Positions 1-8,382 of a stretch of 64,000 nucleotides of DNA are shown in pieces (position 1 is the stretch's first letter; each line of letters begins with the position of its first letter). Source of the stretch: Actinomycetota bacterium (GTDB taxonomy: Bacteria; Actinomycetota; Actinomycetes; Mycobacteriales; Mycobacteriaceae). Both the position numbers and the translations under genes were made by a program. Below the pieces are notes generated by a model. It was not told the origin of the DNA and ran no database searches. It saw nothing but the letters and a program-made list of their open reading frames with translations. The stretch spans positions 132,600 to 196,599 of the forward strand of contig JAFDWN010000037.1 of assembly GCA_018268465.1 (NCBI GenBank), given 5' to 3'.

Positions 1-801
1 TGCCGGGCCTGTAAGCGCGGACGCCCGTGGTACTGCTTCAACACCTTCAACGCCGAGCAGAAGATGACCCTGACCGACGGCACCGAACTCACCCCGGCGC
101 TGGGGGTCGGCGCCTTCGTCGAGAAGACGCTCGTCCACGAGGGTCAGTGCACCAAGGTCGATCCGGAGGCCGACCCGGCCGTCGCCGGCCTGCTGGGCTG
201 TGGGGTGATGGCGGGGATCGGCGCGGCGATCAACACGGGCGCGGTCTCCCGCGACGACACCGTCGCGGTGATCGGCTGCGGCGGGGTCGGCGATGCCGCC
301 ATCGCCGGCGCGGCGCTGGTCGGCGCCAAGCGCATCATCGCCGTCGACACCGACAACACGAAACTGAACTGGGCGCGCGGGTTCGGCGCCACCCACACCA
401 TCAACGCGCGCGAACTCGACGTGGTCGAGACCATTCAGGACCTCACCGACGGCAACGGCGCCGACGTGGTCATCGACGCCGTCGGCCGCCCCGAAACCTG
501 GAAGCAGGCGTTCTACGCCCGCGACCTTGCCGGGACCGTGGTGCTCGTCGGTGTCCCCACCCCGACCATGACGCTGGAGATGCCGCTCGTCGACTTCTTC
601 TCCCGCGGCGGCTCGCTCAAGTCGTCCTGGTACGGGGATTGCCTGCCCGAACGCGACTTCCCCACCCTGATCAGCCTGTACCTGCAGGGCCGGCTGCCGC
701 TGGAGAAATTCGTCTCCGAACGCATCGGACTGGACGATATCGAAGCCGCTTTCCACAAGATGCACGCCGGTGAGGTGCTGCGCTCGGTGGTGATGCTGTG
801 A
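1..801 (+). CDS. mscR: S-(hydroxymethyl)mycothiol dehydrogenase, 5'-truncated by window edge
   Basis: Zinc-dependent medium-chain alcohol dehydrogenase that oxidises the formaldehyde-mycothiol adduct (also known as a mycothiol S-nitroso reductase). The reading frame is open from the first base, so the N-terminus lies outside the window; about 266 residues remain. The visible start carries the end of the structural-zinc cysteine cluster ([13 protein letters not shown]), followed by the Rossmann NAD(P) motif [13 protein letters not shown] and the C-terminal catalytic fold. The cysteine cluster and the neighbouring MBL hydrolase match the Rv2259-Rv2260 arrangement of M. tuberculosis as I remember it. 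The stop overlaps the next gene's GTG by 4 nt, so the two are probably co-translated. Cytosolic. Confidence in the family is high; the exact start cannot be seen. Confidence 0.93.
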   Translation, partial: CRACKRGRPWYCFNTFNAEQKMTLTDGTELTPALGVGAFVEKTLVHEGQCTKVDPEADPAVAGLLGCGVMAGIGAAINTGAVSRDDTVAVIGCGGVGDAAIAGAALVGAKRIIAVDTDNTKLNWARGFGATHTINARELDVVETIQDLTDGNGADVVIDAVGRPETWKQAFYARDLAGTVVLVGVPTPTMTLEMPLVDFFSRGGSLKSSWYGDCLPERDFPTLISLYLQGRLPLEKFVSERIGLDDIEAAFHKMHAGEVLRSVVML

Positions 802-1424
802 GTGCCGGAATCCAGCGGCTCGTCACCCACGGCGTCTTCGAACTCGACGGGGGCAGCTGGGAAGTCGACAACAACATCTGGGTCGTCGGTGACGACTCCG
901 AGGTCGTCGTATTCGACGCCGCCCATACCGCCGCCCCGATCATCGACGCCGTCGGCGGGCGCAACGTCGTCGCCGTGATCTGCACTCACGGCCACAACGA
1001 CCACGTCACCGTCGCACCCGAACTCGGCCAGGCCCTCGACGCCCCGGTGCTGCTGCACCCCGGGGACGACGTGCTGTGGCGAATGACCCATCCGGACAAG
1101 GACTTCCGTGCCGTGGAGGACGGGCAGACTCTGCGGGCCGGCGGCGTGGAGCTACGGGCGCTGCACACGCCGGGCCATTCGCCGGGGTCGGTGTGCTGGT
1201 ATGCACCCGACCTACATGCGGTGTTCTCCGGGGACACCCTCTTCGAGGGCGGGCCCGGCGCCACCGGCCGGTCGTACTCCGACTTCCCGACCATCCTCGA
1301 TTCGATCTCCAACCGGCTGGGCAGCCTGCCCGGCGACACCGTGGTCTACACCGGCCACGGCGACTCCACCACCGTCGGCGACGAGATCGTCCACTACGAC
1401 GAATGGGTCGCTCGGGGTCACTAG
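798..1424 (+). CDS. MBL-fold metallo-hydrolase downstream of mscR
   Basis: 208-residue metallo-beta-lactamase-fold hydrolase. The metal-binding HxHxDH motif is seen as THGHNDH (His64, His66, Asp68, His69), followed by the further ligands in GHSPGS, FSGDTLF and TGHGDS. The GTG start overlaps the mscR stop, which fixes the start. By position it is the Rv2260-like partner of mscR and plausibly hydrolyses a thioester such as the formyl-mycothiol product, completing formaldehyde detoxification. That role is inferred from the operon and from glyoxalase II-like relatives, not shown by the sequence. Cytosolic. Confidence 0.9.
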   Translation: MSAGIQRLVTHGVFELDGGSWEVDNNIWVVGDDSEVVVFDAAHTAAPIIDAVGGRNVVAVICTHGHNDHVTVAPELGQALDAPVLLHPGDDVLWRMTHPDKDFRAVEDGQTLRAGGVELRALHTPGHSPGSVCWYAPDLHAVFSGDTLFEGGPGATGRSYSDFPTILDSISNRLGSLPGDTVVYTGHGDSTTVGDEIVHYDEWVARGH

Positions 1425-2546
1425 GTGGACCGACGCCCGCGACGCACGCGGCTGCGGGTGGCACTGAGCGCCGTCGCGGTGACCGTCCTGACCGCCTGCG
1501 CGGGGCAGGCGCCTCCCGACGCCTCCCCCACCGATCTGCCCGCTGAAGCCGCCGGTCGCACCGGCACCTCCGGGACGTCGCTGACCCTCGACGGCAGACC
1601 CTGGTGGCCGATCGGCATCAACGCCTACCAGCTGGGCACGCGATGGGACATCAACGCGGGCTGCGGCGCCCAGGTCGACCTCGACGACTACTTCGGCAGG
1701 CTTCCGGAGAACTCGTTGACCCGGGTCAACGTGTACTCCAGCATGGCGGTCGACAAGGCGACGGGCGCACTGGATTTCCGGGCTCTGGACGCGGTGTTCG
1801 ACGCGGCCGCCCGGCACCGGCAACTACTGGTCGCCGTCCTCACCGGCGGCGAGGGGGCGTGCGAGTCCGGCTACTTCAAGGACCACGACTGGTATGTCCG
1901 CGGCTGGCGTACCGCGGTACCCGACGGTGTCCCGATGTCGTACGCGAACTGGCTGGACACCGCGGTCAGACGCTGGGGCGCGTCACCGGCGCTGGCCGGG
2001 TGGACCGCGGTCGGTGAACCCGAACCGTCCAATTGCACGTCGCGGGAATGCGATTGGGAGTCCCGGGTGTGCCCGCCGGATTCGGCCGCGGTACTTCGCG
2101 AGTTCTTCGACGACGCCGGCGCGCGGATCCGCGCACTGGATCCAGACGCGGTCATCTGGACCGGCCGCGCGGGAGGTGGCCAGTGCGGCTCGATGGGCGA
2201 CGAGTATCAGATGGTCGGCGAATCCCCTGGCGTGGACGTGCTGGAGTTCCACGCCTACGACGACGGGCTGGCATTGCCGGGCGACTCGTTCAACGGCCTG
2301 CAGCGGCGTATCGACCAGGCCCGCGCGGTGAACAAACCCCTGGTGGTCGCCGAACTCGGGATCACCGCCGGTTCGTGTCTGTCGCTGCCGGCGCGGGCGG
2401 CGCAGGTGTCCGATCTGGTCGCCGCCCAGCGTGCGCGCGGAACCGCGGGGGTGCTGTTCTGGTCCTTCGTGCCCGACCCGCGCAAAGACCAGTGCACACT
2501 CGACATCGGTCCGCGCGATCCGCTGTTCGCGATGGTGGGTCACTGA
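1425..2546 (+). CDS. GH5-like secreted lipoprotein (glycoside hydrolase candidate)
   Basis: 373-residue exported protein. Residues 1-25 form a lipoprotein signal (twin-arginine-rich n-region, hydrophobic stretch, lipobox VLTAC with Cys25). The mature part resembles a GH5/mannanase TIM barrel: LTLDGRPWWPIGINAYQ at the barrel entry, candidate acid/base Glu199 in TAVGEPEPSN, His277 in EFHAYDD and candidate nucleophile Glu311 in VVAELGI. Glu199 sits in GEP rather than the usual NEP, so activity is not assured. Several cysteines suggest disulfides. The GTG start directly abuts the preceding stop, so it is the third gene of the mscR operon, an odd partner for detoxification genes. Family call moderate; substrate unknown. 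Confidence 0.75.
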   Translation: MDRRPRRTRLRVALSAVAVTVLTACAGQAPPDASPTDLPAEAAGRTGTSGTSLTLDGRPWWPIGINAYQLGTRWDINAGCGAQVDLDDYFGRLPENSLTRVNVYSSMAVDKATGALDFRALDAVFDAAARHRQLLVAVLTGGEGACESGYFKDHDWYVRGWRTAVPDGVPMSYANWLDTAVRRWGASPALAGWTAVGEPEPSNCTSRECDWESRVCPPDSAAVLREFFDDAGARIRALDPDAVIWTGRAGGGQCGSMGDEYQMVGESPGVDVLEFHAYDDGLALPGDSFNGLQRRIDQARAVNKPLVVAELGITAGSCLSLPARAAQVSDLVAAQRARGTAGVLFWSFVPDPRKDQCTLDIGPRDPLFAMVGH

Positions 2547-2553
2547 ATACCTG

Positions 2554-2617
2554 CGCCGAATGTGCGGTTGTTCGCGGGCATTCTCGCGGAATGCGTATAG
2601 CAACCGTGCTTTCGGCG
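2554..2617. repeat. 64-bp palindromic intergenic repeat, copy E1
   Basis: First of three equal-length copies (others at 12269-12332 and 13244-13307) that align without gaps. The ends are CGCCGA and TCGGCG. The outer ~19 bp are near-perfect inverted repeats (CGCCGAATGTGCGGTTGTT against the far end). Copy E1 also has an inner hairpin, GCATTC-TCGCG-GAATGC. It fills the 72-bp gap between two convergent genes and could also act as a transcription terminator. Whether it is a known REP-like family I cannot say. Confidence 0.85.
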
Positions 2618-2618
2618 G

Positions 2619-3356
2619 TCAGTATCCCTCGAGGATGCGGCGCTTCTCCGCTTCGAACTCCTCCTCGGTCAGCGCCCCCGAATTCCGCAGCGCGGCCAAC
2701 GTCTTGAGTTGTTCGAGCCGGATGCCTTGATCGGTCGGGATGTAACCCGGTGAGGGCGGCGCCCCGAAGGTGAGCACGTCGGCCGTCGGCGGCGCCTCGG
2801 CCACCGGCTCGGCTCGCCTGCCGGCGGATATCGACCAGAACACCGCGCCGAGCAGTCCGAGCACGCTGAGCACGAACAAACCGGCGAACAGCCACACCAG
2901 CCAGCCCATCGAAGCGTCGTGACCGAAAGCCAGCCGGGGGTTGATGTACCCGTTGACGTTGCCGTCGGTGACGATGTCGTAGGCACCGTCCTGGGGTATC
3001 TGCGCCACCCACACCCGAACCCGCACGTCACTGTTGACAGTTGTTGTGCCACCGATACTTTCGGTCAATTCCGGTTCCGGAGCCCCGTCGGGCGGGACGA
3101 TCGTCAACTGCAGGGGCGGGATGGGAAACCCGCCGCCCGGCTGGCCGGTGGTGAAGGTGTGGAAGCTGATCGTCACCTCCCCGGCGGGCAGCTGCAGCGT
3201 GGACCGCCCGGGGATCGGCACCTCACCGTAGGCGTTGAACTTGTCCAGGACGAACACGTTCAGCAGCAGCGACACCACGAACCCGGCGATCGACACCACC
3301 AGCGTCCCTATCGAGACGACGATGGCGACGCGCGCGGCGAGTCGTCCGGTGCTCAT
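2619..3356 (-). CDS. Two-TM membrane protein with C-terminal SHOCT domain
   Basis: 245 residues. Transmembrane helix near residues 10-37 (VAIVVSIGTLVVSIAGFVVS), an outside domain of about 110 residues rich in beta strand, a second helix around 150-175 (WLVWLFAGLFVLSVLGLLGA), then a cytosolic tail ending in a SHOCT-type motif (LEQLKTLAALRNSGALTEEE to the C-terminus). SHOCT tails are common oligomerisation or regulatory add-ons in actinobacterial membrane proteins. The function of the extracytoplasmic domain is not recognised. Single gene, convergent with the GH5-like gene; the repeat E1 lies between them. Confidence 0.78.
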   Translation of the reverse strand: MSTGRLAARVAIVVSIGTLVVSIAGFVVSLLLNVFVLDKFNAYGEVPIPGRSTLQLPAGEVTISFHTFTTGQPGGGFPIPPLQLTIVPPDGAPEPELTESIGGTTTVNSDVRVRVWVAQIPQDGAYDIVTDGNVNGYINPRLAFGHDASMGWLVWLFAGLFVLSVLGLLGAVFWSISAGRRAEPVAEAPPTADVLTFGAPPSPGYIPTDQGIRLEQLKTLAALRNSGALTEEEFEAEKRRILEGY

Positions 3357-3503
3357 GGGCGAAGTGTGTCACGGGTGGGCACCGACCGCCCGGCCTCTGC
3401 CAGACCGCGCCGTGACCGATCCGATGCGTGCTTACCCGGTGCGACGGCAGCGTGGGGGCTACCGTTTGTAGTCGTCGATCGAGCGTGACCGCAGGAGGTT
3501 CCC

Positions 3504-3743
3504 ATGGCCCGCGACGATGTCGCCACACCCCCTGCCGGCGGGAAGGTTCGGCGGTTCGCGCTGCGCTACTGGGTGGCGCTGATCCTCGCCGCTCTGGCGG
3601 CGCTGTTCGTGGCCCAGAACCGTGATCGGGTCGACGTCCACGTGCTGTGGGTGACCGTCAACTCGCCGATGTGGTTCATCCTCGTCATCATCTTCCTCGT
3701 GGGAATTCTCATCGGCCTGCTGCTGCGCCGGCGACGGAAGTAG
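3504..3743 (+). CDS. LapA-like (DUF1049) small membrane protein
   Basis: 79 residues with two hydrophobic helices (about 24-40 and 51-71), a QNRD motif between them and a basic RRRRK end: the LapA/DUF1049 pattern. A clear ribosome-binding site, GCAGGAGG, lies 6 nt before the ATG. Members are inner-membrane proteins linked to envelope assembly in proteobacteria; the role in mycobacteria is unclear. The methyltransferase gene starts 2 nt after its stop, so the two are probably one transcript. Confidence 0.85.
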   Translation: MARDDVATPPAGGKVRRFALRYWVALILAALAALFVAQNRDRVDVHVLWVTVNSPMWFILVIIFLVGILIGLLLRRRRK

Positions 3744-3745
3744 TC

Positions 3746-4837
3746 ATGCGCGAGTCCAGTATCGTCGTGCGCCCGCAGCCGGTGGGTAGCGCGTCCTACA
3801 CCGCGAGTTCACGGCTGCAGGCCGCCGGACTGCGCCCGGCGATCGCATTGTTCGAACGCGCCGCGCACGCCGTGGCGCTGCCCTCCGCACCGCAGCAGCC
3901 GATCGTCATCGCCGACTACGGCGCGTCCAACGGACACAATTCACTTCTGCCGATCTGCGCGGCAATCGCCGTGCTGCGCAAGCGAACCCGCAGTGATCAT
4001 TCGATCCTGGTGACCCACACCGACCTGCCGGACAACGATTTCACCGCGTTGTTCCGAACGTTGTCCGACGACCCCGATTCCTATCTGCGCGTCGACCCGG
4101 CCACCTTCCCCGCGGCCGTCGGACGGTCGTTCTACACCCAGATCCTGCCGTCCGGCACCGTCAACCTGGGTTGGTCGTCGTGGGCGGTGCAGTGGTTGAG
4201 CCGGGTGCCCGCCGAGATACCCGACCATGTGCAGGTGGCCTACAGCGCCGACGAACGCGTGCGGACGGCGTTCGCCAGGCAGGCGGCCCATGACTGGCAC
4301 GAGTTCGTCGCGTTCCGGGGGCGGGAGCTGTGCCCGGGCGGTCGCTTGGTGGTCATGACGATGGCCGTCGACGAGACCGGTGAGTTCGGCTACCGTCCGC
4401 TGCTGTCGGCGCTGATGGCCGAGCTCACCGAGATGGCGGCCCAGGGCGCGATCACCGAGGACGAACTGCGCCGGATGCTGATCCCGGCGGTGGCCCGCCG
4501 CGCCCAGGACTTCCTGGCGCCGTTCGCTCCCTCCGGGCTGTTCGAACGACTGGCAGTCGAACATCTCGAAGTGTTCAACGCCGAGGACCGATTCTGGGCG
4601 CAGTACCAGAAAGACAAGGACGCCAAGTCTTTCGGCGCCAGTTGGGCGGCGTTCTTACGCGCGGCGGTATTCCCGTCGCTGGCGAACGCGCTCACCGGGG
4701 GCGCCGACGGACCGCGGGTGGCGCCGCTATTCGGCCGGCTGGAGAGCGGTGTGGCGCAACGGCTGGCCGCCGCACCAGAGGAGACGCAGCTTCCGATGGC
4801 CCACGTCGTGCTCGTCAAGCGGCCGAAGGCCCGCTGA
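3746..4837 (+). CDS. SABATH-type SAM-dependent carboxyl methyltransferase
   Basis: 363 residues when started at the ATG 2 nt after the LapA stop; the frame is open further upstream but that would overlap the LapA gene by about 100 nt. Diagnostic features of the SABATH family (plant salicylate/jasmonate methyltransferases, PF03492) are the SAM motif IADYGASNGHNSL (residues 55-67) and SSWAVQWLSRVP, which matches the SSYSL-x-WLS-x-VP signature of the acceptor pocket. Such enzymes methylate carboxyl groups of small acids or nitrogen atoms of alkaloids. The substrate here is unknown. Cytosolic, translationally linked to the LapA-like protein. Confidence 0.82.
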   Translation: MRESSIVVRPQPVGSASYTASSRLQAAGLRPAIALFERAAHAVALPSAPQQPIVIADYGASNGHNSLLPICAAIAVLRKRTRSDHSILVTHTDLPDNDFTALFRTLSDDPDSYLRVDPATFPAAVGRSFYTQILPSGTVNLGWSSWAVQWLSRVPAEIPDHVQVAYSADERVRTAFARQAAHDWHEFVAFRGRELCPGGRLVVMTMAVDETGEFGYRPLLSALMAELTEMAAQGAITEDELRRMLIPAVARRAQDFLAPFAPSGLFERLAVEHLEVFNAEDRFWAQYQKDKDAKSFGASWAAFLRAAVFPSLANALTGGADGPRVAPLFGRLESGVAQRLAAAPEETQLPMAHVVLVKRPKAR

Positions 4838-4846
4838 GCCCCCGCG

Positions 4847-6592
4847 TCAGGGCCCACCCCCGCCGGGTTGGGGGATGAACGGCGGCAACCCGGGGATCGT
4901 CGGGATCGGCGGGATGGTCGGAATCGTCGGAATGAGCGGTGGCCGAGTCGTCGGCGGGGGTTCGGTCGGCGGCGGCGGCACGACGCTGGTCGGCGGCGGC
5001 TCGACGCTGGTCGGCGGGGGTTCGACGCTGGTCGGCGGGGGTTCGGTCGGCGGCGGCGGCTCGACGGTAGCCGGCGGCGGCGCTTGCGTCTCGGTCTGCG
5101 GCGGCGCCTCTCGGGTGACCGTCTGGGTCTGCGGCGGCTGCGGTGTCTGTGCGGGCGGCGGCTCACCCGTCGTCGGGGGCACCTCGGTGGTCGTGGCCGC
5201 GGGTGGCGTGGTCGATGCCGGTGGCGCCGTCCCGCCCTCGCGGGTGAGGAATAGCAGCCCTCCGACCGCCGCGGCCAGGGCGAGCAGTCCAGCGCCGAGC
5301 AGCACCGCCTTGCGGCGATACCACGGAACCACCCCGGCTTCGCCGTCACCAGCGGACTCCTCCGCGCCGAACATCAGATCGGGGCGCGCGGCGGCCGGGC
5401 CGCCGGACCACGCGGTGACGTCGTCGTAGGGGTTCGGCTCCGGCACGTCGTCGGCCTGCGACCACGCCAGCGCGCCGACGCCGCCCGACGCGGCGGGTGG
5501 ATCGACCGGCGCGGGGGCCATCATCGTGGCCGGCGCGGGCGACATCGCGGTGGTGGCGTCGACGGCCGTGCTCCGTGCCGCTATGAGGCCCGCACCGAGG
5601 GCCGCGGTCAGCTCGGGCCTTGCGGTCGTGATCACCGGCACCCGCAGGTCTTCGGACAGTGCCGTCGTGAGGAACGGAATACTCGCCCCGCCACCCGACG
5701 TCGCCACCGCCGCCAGGTTCTCGGGTCGAATCCCGTTGCGTTCCAGAGTGTCCCGTAGTGCTGCCCGGAAATCGGCGACCGCGGGACGGATCGCGTCCAC
5801 CAGTTCGGTCCTGGTCAGCCGCACCTCGCCGCGATGGCCGGGAAGATCGGCGTACAGCGAGGTCACCGTGGCCGCGGACAACCGCTCCTTGGCGTCCCGG
5901 CATTGGGCGCGCAGGCGGCTCAGCGAGCCCAGGGCGGATGTGCCGCTCAGGTCCACCGCGCCCGCCGCGGACAGGTCGCCGACGACGTGGGTCAGCAATA
6001 CCCGGTCGACAAGGTCACCGGACAGTTCTCGGTGGCGCAGCGTCGGGGCGACTGCTCGATATCCGCGGCCCACGTCCAGCAGGGTGACGCTGGTCCCGGA
6101 CCCGCCGAAGTCGCACACCGCGATCACACCGCGGGCCGGCACGCCCGGATCGTGCTGCAGCGCCGTCAGCGCCGCGAAGGCGTCGGAGACCACGACCGGA
6201 GTTGCCTGCCCACCGAACTCCCGCAACGCGGCCCGCAGAGCCTCGACGGCGCCGTCGCGCCAATGCGCCGGATGGGTGACCACCGGCGGCGGGGTCACCC
6301 CGCCGGCCGTCACCGCGCCCAGCATCGTCCGCAGCGCCTCTGCGACCAGCGCCGCGCCGTGGTGCGTGGAGCCGTCGGCGGCCACGATGGGGACCGGATC
6401 ACCCACCCGGTCGACGAAGTCGGTGACGACGAGTCCGCGCGCGTCCAGCGCGGGATTCTCGGCGGGCAGCCCGACCTCGGGCGGGCGGTGACCGAACACC
6501 GTGATCACCGAGGTGCGCAGCACCGCGGTGCGCCCCGGCACGACCGCGGCCAGGTTCGTCGCGCCGACCGACAGCCCGACCCCGTCCGTCAT
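4847..6592 (-). CDS. Hsp70-like ATPase with transmembrane helix and proline-rich tail
   Basis: 581 residues from the ATG at 6592 (MTDGVGLSVGATNLAAV), preferred because the phosphate-1 loop then sits at the N-terminus as in DnaK. Residues 1-340 are an actin/Hsp70 nucleotide-binding domain: DFGGSGTSV at 161-169 (phosphate 2), CRDAKERLS at 231-239, ATSGGGASIPF at 297-307 (adenosine). There is no DnaK substrate-binding domain. A linker leads to a single helix at about 429-449 and then about 130 residues dominated by proline, with heptad copies of SVEPPPT. The topology is therefore a cytosolic ATPase with an extracytoplasmic proline-rich tail. Function unknown; an envelope-linked regulatory role is inference. 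Confidence 0.82.
   Translation of the reverse strand: MTDGVGLSVGATNLAAVVPGRTAVLRTSVITVFGHRPPEVGLPAENPALDARGLVVTDFVDRVGDPVPIVAADGSTHHGAALVAEALRTMLGAVTAGGVTPPPVVTHPAHWRDGAVEALRAALREFGGQATPVVVSDAFAALTALQHDPGVPARGVIAVCDFGGSGTSVTLLDVGRGYRAVAPTLRHRELSGDLVDRVLLTHVVGDLSAAGAVDLSGTSALGSLSRLRAQCRDAKERLSAATVTSLYADLPGHRGEVRLTRTELVDAIRPAVADFRAALRDTLERNGIRPENLAAVATSGGGASIPFLTTALSEDLRVPVITTARPELTAALGAGLIAARSTAVDATTAMSPAPATMMAPAPVDPPAASGGVGALAWSQADDVPEPNPYDDVTAWSGGPAAARPDLMFGAEESAGDGEAGVVPWYRRKAVLLGAGLLALAAAVGGLLFLTREGGTAPPASTTPPAATTTEVPPTTGEPPPAQTPQPPQTQTVTREAPPQTETQAPPPATVEPPPPTEPPPTSVEPPPTSVEPPPTSVVPPPPTEPPPTTRPPLIPTIPTIPPIPTIPGLPPFIPQPGGGGP
4981..5044 (-). repeat. 21-bp tandem repeats coding the SVEPPPT heptads
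   Basis: Three tandem units of about 21 bp (core ACGCTGGTCGGCGG on the plus strand) encode PPPTSVE heptads in the proline-rich tail of the Hsp70-like protein. Copies are nearly identical at the DNA level, so unit number may vary between strains. Confidence 0.8.
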
Positions 6593-6650
6593 GTCATCTG
6601 GGTACGACCTCATCGGTTACCAATCTCGCGCGGGACGGCGCGAATGTTAC

Positions 6651-7724
6651 TCAGCGGATGGTGCCCGCCCCCGCGATCAGCGGCAGATCCAGCGCGGTGA
6701 CCCACCCCGGCGGCAAGGCGTTGACCGCCGGCACGGCGTTGAGGGCACGCATCCCGGTGGCCAGGCAGCCCGCCGTCGCCGCGTCACGGCCCGATCGATC
6801 GGTGAACCGGAACGCCGTCTCCTGGAAGATGCTCGGGGTGCCTTCGATGTCGACGCGGTAGACGTCGTTGTCGTTGCCCGAGGGCCAGTCGGGAGCGGCG
6901 TCGGCGCCGATCCGGTTGACATGTTCGAGCTGGATTCGCGTTTCACCCCGGAACACGCCGTTGATCGTGAACCGCACCGCGGCCACGTTGCCCGGCGCGA
7001 TGACGCCCTTCGCGGTCTTGCGTTCCTCGGGAGTGACCCACTTGTCCCACGTCGTGGTGATCTCGTCGAGCGTGATCCCCGCGGCGTGCGCGATCATCGG
7101 AACCGTCGCCCCCCACGCCAGGACGAGGATATCGGGCGTCTCGAACAGCGGCCGGTACTCCGGCGGCTTGCCGATGCCCATCTCGAAGTCATAGTCACCC
7201 TCGTAGTTGGTGTAGTCCAGCAGTTCCGAGGCGCGCACCCGCCGCACCTGCGAGCACAGCCCCATCAACGTCATCGGGAACAGATCGTTGGCGAAGCCCG
7301 GGTCGATACCGGTGGTGAAACACGACGCTCCACCACGTGCGCACGCCTCGGTGACGGGCTCGATCCAGCTGGGCGGGTTGAGATGCATCGACGGCCACAC
7401 CCACGGTGTCATGGCCGTCGAGCACACGTCGATGCCGGCCCGCAGGAAGCGGGTGATGAGCGCGATGTTGTCCCCGGCGTGCGCCGCGGTGGGGCCGTAG
7501 TGCACCAGCGCGTCGGGACGCAGCGCGATGAGGGCGTCGACGTCGTCGGTGGCGGCCAACCCCAGCGGGGCGCCCAGCCCGCAGATTTCGCCGACATCGC
7601 GGCCGACCTTGTCCGGGTTGCTCACCCCCACGCCGACCAGGTCGAAACGCGGATGTCCGACGATCTCGGCGATGACCATCCTGCCGACGAAACCCTTGCC
7701 CCAGACCACGATTCGTTTGGACAT
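6651..7724 (-). CDS. Dihydrodipicolinate reductase-like NAD(P)H-dependent oxidoreductase
   Basis: 357 residues from the ATG at 7724 (MSKRIVVWGKGFVGRMVI), chosen because it places the Rossmann motif at the N-terminus; an in-frame ATG further upstream would add an unstructured extension. The N-terminal domain resembles dihydrodipicolinate reductase, and the length fits the 2,4-diaminopentanoate/amine dehydrogenase-like branch often annotated as dihydrodipicolinate reductase in mycobacteria. The essential lysine-pathway enzyme DapB is much shorter, so this is not dapB. Substrate unknown. It lies 58 bp upstream of the Hsp70-like gene on the same strand. Confidence 0.8.
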   Translation of the reverse strand: MSKRIVVWGKGFVGRMVIAEIVGHPRFDLVGVGVSNPDKVGRDVGEICGLGAPLGLAATDDVDALIALRPDALVHYGPTAAHAGDNIALITRFLRAGIDVCSTAMTPWVWPSMHLNPPSWIEPVTEACARGGASCFTTGIDPGFANDLFPMTLMGLCSQVRRVRASELLDYTNYEGDYDFEMGIGKPPEYRPLFETPDILVLAWGATVPMIAHAAGITLDEITTTWDKWVTPEERKTAKGVIAPGNVAAVRFTINGVFRGETRIQLEHVNRIGADAAPDWPSGNDNDVYRVDIEGTPSIFQETAFRFTDRSGRDAATAGCLATGMRALNAVPAVNALPPGWVTALDLPLIAGAGTIR

Positions 7725-7833
7725 ATCCGCCTTCCGCCCGGCCCCCGCATCAATTCGGCCCTCCGCCAACACCATAGGCGGCGCACCGCGGTGATCCGGG
7801 GCGAACGGGGCGACCGGTTCGAACCCGACCTGG

Positions 7834-8382
7834 TCAGCGGTCGGCGCGGGTGCGGAACGTCATCCGAGACAGCATGCCGTCGCGAAGCGTCACGGTGTGC
7901 AGCAGCACGGCCGACACGTGCGCGGCGATCACCGCCACGAGGCTGAAGGCGAGGATCGTGTGGATGCGCCGCAGCACGCCGTACAGTTCGGCGTCGAACG
8001 GCGCGATCCGCGGTAAGTCCACGGCACCGAACACGACGATCGGATTCCCCGCCGCCGACAGCATCGCCCAGCCCACCAGCGGTTGCGCCAGGAGCAGTGC
8101 GTACATGGCCAGCTCCGAGAGCAGGACGACTTTGCGTTCCAGCGCGCCGACCGTCGACGGCAGCGGAGGCGGGCGCCGGACGAAACGGTCGGCGACCCGG
8201 TTGACGATCCGCACCACCACCACCGTCAAGATCAGTACCCCGAGGGCCTTGTGCACGACGAGCAGGGTGGCGTAGTCGGCCACGGAGTTGACCATGGCAA
8301 CTCCGACGATCAGCGTGGTGAACACGAGCACCGCGGTCAGCCAGTGCAGGATCCGGGTCGGTCGCGAATACCGCTCGCTCAC
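7834..8382 (-). CDS. Cytochrome b561-family membrane protein
   Basis: 182 residues from a GTG at 8382 that overlaps the stop of the catalase-like gene by 4 nt, which decides the start. Four hydrophobic helices, with histidines placed for haem b: RILHWLTA (helix 1), VVHKALGVL (helix 2), RRIHTILAFSL and AAHVSAVLLH (helix 4). This is the di-haem cytochrome b561 layout, which transfers electrons across the inner membrane. With the exported catalase-type peroxidase encoded just upstream, it plausibly supplies or accepts electrons for that protein; such pairs recur in bacteria. Confidence 0.9.
   Translation of the reverse strand: MSERYSRPTRILHWLTAVLVFTTLIVGVAMVNSVADYATLLVVHKALGVLILTVVVVRIVNRVADRFVRRPPPLPSTVGALERKVVLLSELAMYALLLAQPLVGWAMLSAAGNPIVVFGAVDLPRIAPFDAELYGVLRRIHTILAFSLVAVIAAHVSAVLLHTVTLRDGMLSRMTFRTRADR

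Noticed and set aside
4960-5070. Tandem repeats that could suggest a CRISPR or VNTR array
   Set aside because: Units are 21 bp without spacers and in frame within a proline-rich tail; they are coding repeats.
4390-5349. Arg/Pro-rich open frame antisense to the SABATH gene and across the Hsp70-like tail
   Set aside because: Composition is an artefact of reading the proline-rich repeats in another frame.
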